Shown: positions 36,136 to 38,582 of the stretch, piece after piece
Layout of the letters: each line of letters starts with the position of its first letter
Position numbering within the stretch: position 1 is the first letter of the stretch
Assembly (NCBI RefSeq): GCF_001653195.1
Contig: NZ_JXBB01000014.1
Location: 1-38,582 of the forward strand
DNA: 38,582 bases
Source of the DNA: Hydrogenibacillus schlegelii
GTDB lineage: Bacteria; Bacillota; Bacilli; Thermicanales; DSM-22653
Reading direction: 5' to 3'
Program-made: the position numbers and the translations under genes
The notes under the pieces: generated by a model
The model's database searches: none
Seen by the model: the letters and a program-made list of their open reading frames with translations, nothing else
What the model was told of the DNA's origin: nothing

Positions 36136-37263
36136 CTACCGCGCCCTGTTGAAGATTTGGTCGAAGAGGCCGCCGTCGGCAAAATGAAGGTCATGCATCT
36201 TTTGCCATCCTCCCAGTTCCTCGACGGTAAACGTCTGCACCTGAAGATACTGATCGGCATACCGCTTGGCGACGGCCTCGAGACGCGGGCGGTAGAAGTG
36301 CTTGGCGGCGATCGCCTGCCCCTCTTCCGAGTACAGGTACTCGAGATACGCTTCGGCCACGTCGCGCGTGCCTTTTTCATCGACGACTTTGTCCACGACG
36401 CTCACGGGAAACTCGACCAGGATGCTCTTCGAGGGCGCCACGATTTCGAACCGGTCTTTTCCAAACTCCTGGAGCACGAACGAAGCTTCGTTTTCAAAAG
36501 CGATGAACACGTCCCCGATGCCGCGCTCGACAAACGTCGTCGTCGATCCCCGCTGCCCGGTATCGAGCACCGGAACATGACGGTACAATTCGGCGACGAA
36601 CGCCTTGGCCTTCTCTTCGTCGCCATTATATTTTTGCAGGGCGTAGCCCCAGGCGGCGAGATAGAACCATTTTGCGGCTCCCGCCGTCTTCGGATTCGGC
36701 GTGATGACCTCCACGCCCGGCTTCACGAGATCGTCCCAGTCCTTGATGCCTTTCGGGTTCCCGGCCCGGACGAGGAAGACGGCCGTCGTCGTGTAAGGCG
36801 CGCTGTGATACGGCAGGCGCGATTGCCAATGTTTATCGATCAGGCCGGCCTTTGCTATGGCGTCGATGTCGTAGGCCACGTTCAACGTCACCACGTCCGC
36901 TTTCAGGCCGTCGATCACGGCCCGCGCCTGTTTGCTCGCCGCGCCGTGCGATTGATGGATGGTGACCGTCCGGCCGGTTTGCCGCTTCCAGTAAGCGGCA
37001 AACGCCTGGTTATAGTCGGCGTAAAGTTCCCGACCGACATCGAACGAGACGTTTAAAATCTCTGCGGTCGGAGCGTCACCCTGCCGACCGTCCGCCGCTC
37101 GCCCGGACGCCGAACTTCCCTCCTGAGCCGGGAGGCGGTCGCCCCGGCCTTTCTCCCCCGTCCCGGAGGCGTTGCTGCAAGCCGCAAGCCCTGCGAAGGC
37201 AAAAGCGATGATCAAGATGAAGAAGGCGAACCCGCGCCTTTTGATCCACGTCCTCATGTTCAT
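36136..37263 (-). CDS. sbp: Sulfate-binding lipoprotein Sbp
   Basis: The product is 375 residues. A signal peptide with basic start (RTWIKRRG), hydrophobic core and lipobox LAAC (Cys about 29) marks it as a membrane-anchored lipoprotein, followed by a loose Gly/Ser/Arg linker. The mature domain has the sulfate-binding family strings VSFDVGRELYADYN, IHQSHGAASKQARAV and DVVTLNVAYDID. ATG 37263 and ATG 37257 both lie next to GGAGAGGAG; the second has better spacing. It delivers sulfate to CysTWA encoded next. Confidence 0.95.
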   Translation of the reverse strand: MNMRTWIKRRGFAFFILIIAFAFAGLAACSNASGTGEKGRGDRLPAQEGSSASGRAADGRQGDAPTAEILNVSFDVGRELYADYNQAFAAYWKRQTGRTVTIHQSHGAASKQARAVIDGLKADVVTLNVAYDIDAIAKAGLIDKHWQSRLPYHSAPYTTTAVFLVRAGNPKGIKDWDDLVKPGVEVITPNPKTAGAAKWFYLAAWGYALQKYNGDEEKAKAFVAELYRHVPVLDTGQRGSTTTFVERGIGDVFIAFENEASFVLQEFGKDRFEIVAPSKSILVEFPVSVVDKVVDEKGTRDVAEAYLEYLYSEEGQAIAAKHFYRPRLEAVAKRYADQYLQVQTFTVEELGGWQKMHDLHFADGGLFDQIFNRAR

Positions 37264-37295
37264 CTCCTCTCCCTTCTTCTTTGCTTTTCAACACA

Positions 37296-37358
37296 AAAGG
37301 CCCCTGCTCTGCCGCCCTCGGCGGTACGCCACCTCACGGCAGATGTCAGGGGCCTCTG
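37296..37358 (-). terminator. Large stem-loop with T run between yezD and sbp
   Basis: On the minus strand AGGCCCCTG and CAGGGGCCT enclose further paired parts (CTGCC/GGCAG and GGTGGC...GCCGCC-like), followed by TTTTGTGTTG. It looks like an internal, perhaps partial, terminator or processing site inside the operon, just ahead of sbp. Two more small hairpins lie between it and the yezD stop. Confidence 0.6.
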
Positions 37359-37419
37359 GTCGTCCAGTCGGCCGATGGAAAAATCGGTGCAGAACAATCG
37401 GTTCTGTTTCACAGGATGG

Positions 37420-37659
37420 TCAGCGATGGCGCTTGGACCCGGCCTCGTTATTTTCCTGCTTCATTCCCGCTGCGGCCGCCCGTCCCTTTGCGGCCATTTT
37501 TGCGGCCACCGGGAACCGCATCTTCTCCGTCCGGTCGATTTGTACGATTTGACCGTCATGAACCGTAATTTGAACGGTTCCGTACTCCAGGCCTTCAAGC
37601 GCCTTTTCGATGCACTCCAGCCAGGCATTGTGAGGGCGAAGGCCAATCGTTTCCGACAT
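37420..37659 (-). CDS. yezD: YezD-family small protein (DUF2292)
   Basis: The product is 79 residues. The core NAWLECIEKALEGLEYGTVQ and ITVHDGQIVQIDRTEKMRF is the DUF2292/YezD pattern; Bacillus YezD has the same core (VTITVHDGQVTQIEKTEK). The C-terminal 30 residues are Ala/Lys-rich and specific to this protein. Biochemical function is unknown; family members are often found with sulfur-assimilation genes. ATG 37659 has AAGGAGGGAG upstream. As the first gene after the tandem SAM riboswitches it should be co-regulated with sulfate uptake. Confidence 0.88.
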   Translation of the reverse strand: MSETIGLRPHNAWLECIEKALEGLEYGTVQITVHDGQIVQIDRTEKMRFPVAAKMAAKGRAAAAGMKQENNEAGSKRHR

Positions 37660-37734
37660 GGCGCTCCCTCCTTGACCATCCTGCATCCGAACGATGGGGT
37701 TCGATAAGCAACGCCGTTCTTAGGCGGTACCACG

Positions 37735-37766
37735 AAAAAATCCCTCTTCGACAAGAAGAGGGATTT
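37735..37766 (-). terminator. Terminator of SAM riboswitch B
   Basis: Stem AAATCCCTCTT / AAGAGGGATTT (37738-37748 and 37756-37766) with a 7-base loop and a T run on the minus strand, 76 bases upstream of yezD. Confidence 0.92.
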
Positions 37767-38007
37767 CGAACCGCCTTCGAAATGCCCTCTTCTCATCTCT
37801 CGGAACGGCCTCGCATGCACATGCGCTCCGTCCGGACGCCTGTGACACGCGAAAAGCGCCTTCCGCAGGAGTTGGCACCGGGTCCCGCGCGGAAGCTCTT
37901 TCGACCGGGGCCTGCTCCGCACCCCACGTGACCGAAGTCGCCTCCCCGCAAGACGGTTGCCGGGCTTCATCGGGCCAGTCCCTCCACCGCTCTGGATAAG
38001 AAGAAGG
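37735..38007 (-). ncRNA. SAM-I (S-box) riboswitch, promoter-distal copy (B)
   Basis: On the minus strand: P1 arm CTTCTTATC, then GGAGGGACTGGCCCGATGAA (P2 / kink-turn region), GCCCGGCAACC, GGTGCCAACTCCTGCGG (P3/P4 core) and GAGAGATGAGAAG as the returning P1 arm (one G-U pair). All conserved S-box blocks are present in order. The returning P1 arm runs into GAAGAGGG, which can pair with CCCTCTTC of the terminator at 37735-37766. SAM binding should therefore stabilise P1 and allow termination (OFF switch). Confidence 0.95.
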
Positions 38008-38065
38008 GATCGCGTCTTCGTTTGTCCATCGCCGGCGTGGGAGTCGCCGGCGCTCACAAGGCCGT

Positions 38066-38331
38066 GAAAAAATCCCTCTTCGATAAGAAGAGGGACGGTT
38101 GCCGCGCATCCTCCCCCTTCTTATCTCTCGGAACGGCCTCGCGTGCGTACGTGCCTGACCGGACACCCGCGATACGCAAGGCGCGCCTTCCGCAGGAGTT
38201 GGCACCAAATCTTGTGCGGAAGCGTCTCGCCCGGAGCTTGCTCCTCCGGACCCTGCGTGACCGCAGCCGATTCCGCACAAGACGGTTGCCGGGCTTCATC
38301 GGGCCAGTCCCTCCGCCGCTCTCGATAAGAA
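38066..38331 (-). ncRNA. SAM-I (S-box) riboswitch, promoter-proximal copy (A)
   Basis: The conserved blocks occur in the same order as in copy B. A 37-base block (38278-38314) is identical to 37949-37985, and a 24-base block around the GGTGCCAACTCC core is also identical. P1 is CTTCTTATC with GATAAGAAG, a perfect 9-base helix. The terminator loop carries CTTCTTATC again, so the same GATAAGAAG arm can pair there instead as an antiterminator. This is a complete, self-contained OFF switch. Confidence 0.96.
38067..38095 (-). terminator. Terminator of SAM riboswitch A
   Basis: Stem TCCCTCTT (38073-38080) / AAGAGGGA (38088-38095), followed on the minus strand by six T. It lies 59 bases before the start of aptamer B. 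Confidence 0.92.
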
Positions 38332-38376
38332 GGTTCCCGCAGTGGGATCACGATTGAATTGTGGAAGCTTGAGACC

Positions 38377-38405
38377 ATTTTACAAAGGAAGCTCCCCCTT
38401 GTCAA
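38377..38405 (-). promoter_or_regulatory. Promoter of the sulfate-assimilation operon
   Basis: TTGACA (38400-38405) and TAAAAT (38377-38382) are 17 bases apart on the minus strand. Transcription would begin near 38370, giving a leader of about 710 bases with two riboswitches. The -35 is only about 30 bases from the transposase stop. Confidence 0.85.
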
Positions 38406-38436
38406 GGGCTCGGGGGCTCCATGTCAAGAAGTGTGA

Positions 38437-38582
38437 TCAGGCGATCAGATGAGCTAAGGGAATAAAGGCCAAAAGCATCTTCCGGACAACCCCTTCGCGA
38501 TTTTTGAAGCCATCACGGATCCGGTTCCGCCGTTCGATCTTCGGGTGCACGCCCTCGGTGTCGCCGTTCGTCGTCCGCCAGG
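38437..38582 (-). CDS. C-terminal end of an ISL3-like transposase (partial)
   Basis: The frame is open to the right edge and ends at TGA 38437-38439, giving 47 residues: WRTTNGDTEGVHPKIERRNR then IRDGFKNREGVVRKMLL. The pattern NGxTEGxHxKI...R...GFxN is the C-terminal signature of DDE transposases of the ISL3 type, although the identity of the exact group is not settled by so short a piece. Whether the gene is intact lies outside the window. The element's end must be within the short gap to the sulfate operon promoter or overlap it. Confidence 0.7.
   Translation of the reverse strand, partial: WRTTNGDTEGVHPKIERRNRIRDGFKNREGVVRKMLLAFIPLAHLIA
38437..38582 (-). mobile_element. Insertion sequence, left part only
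   Basis: This is inferred from the transposase fragment. The terminal inverted repeat cannot be defined because the other end is not in the window. The IS boundary probably lies between 38383 and 38437. Confidence 0.5.

Noticed and set aside
37724-37734. GTGGTACCGCC string resembling a T-box core before yezD
   Set aside because: It lies after the terminator of SAM riboswitch B, lacks stem I and a following terminator, and is a simple GGTACC palindrome.

Overview
This window reads as chromosomal DNA of a high-GC, endospore-forming Bacillota. The evidence for spores is an sspI gene (small acid-soluble spore protein). The gene order sspI / TrmH-family methyltransferase (ysgA-like) / pheS / pheT / zapA matches Bacillus synteny, and T-box, S-box and yybP-ykoY RNAs are all present. 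The high GC suggests a Hydrogenibacillus-like thermophile; that placement is inference. Nearly all genes are on the minus strand; TerC, the CDF transporter, sspI and nhaA are the main plus-strand genes.

Region by region. (1) 1-3.3 kb is a metal-homeostasis patch: a Mn-sensing yybP-ykoY riboswitch drives a TerC-family membrane protein, followed by a lone dihydrofolate reductase. A PerR/Fur-type regulator is divergent from a cation diffusion facilitator whose metal-site residues look Mn-type. (2) 3.2-10.5 kb holds zapA with a very long coiled-coil tail, pheS-pheT under a Phe T-box (specifier UUC), a YitT-family membrane protein overlapping a SpoU/TrmH methyltransferase, and sspI. (3) 10.7-14.6 kb is a methylcitrate operon: citrate/methylcitrate synthase, prpD, prpB. 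(4) 14.6-16.7 kb is infC-rpmI-rplT with a long leader containing an attenuator, and infC starts at AUU. (5) 16.9-21.1 kb is an operon of a GntR (YtrA-type) regulator, an ABC exporter ATPase and permease, and a DUF418 membrane protein that lacks any usual start codon. (6) 21.2-26.3 kb holds nhaA, a YojF-BshB2 fusion for bacillithiol synthesis, and thrS under a Thr T-box (specifier ACC). (7) 26.6-38.4 kb is one sulfate-assimilation operon read leftward: yezD, sbp, cysT, cysW, cysA, cysH, sat, cysI, a cobA-hemD fusion, sirB. It is preceded by two complete SAM-I (S-box) riboswitches in tandem, each with its own terminator. The C-terminal end of an ISL3-like transposase closes the window.

The last operon is a complete route from external sulfate to sulfide: a sulfate-binding lipoprotein and ABC importer, ATP sulfurylase, an iron-sulfur APS reductase, and sulfite reductase hemoprotein. 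It also carries the enzymes that make its siroheme (uroporphyrinogen III synthase, methyltransferase, sirohydrochlorin ferrochelatase). No APS kinase and no CysJ flavoprotein are present in the window. The most notable items are the tandem SAM riboswitches, the YojF-BshB2 fusion, the expanded-repeat ZapA, the Mn-related cluster, and the non-canonical starts.
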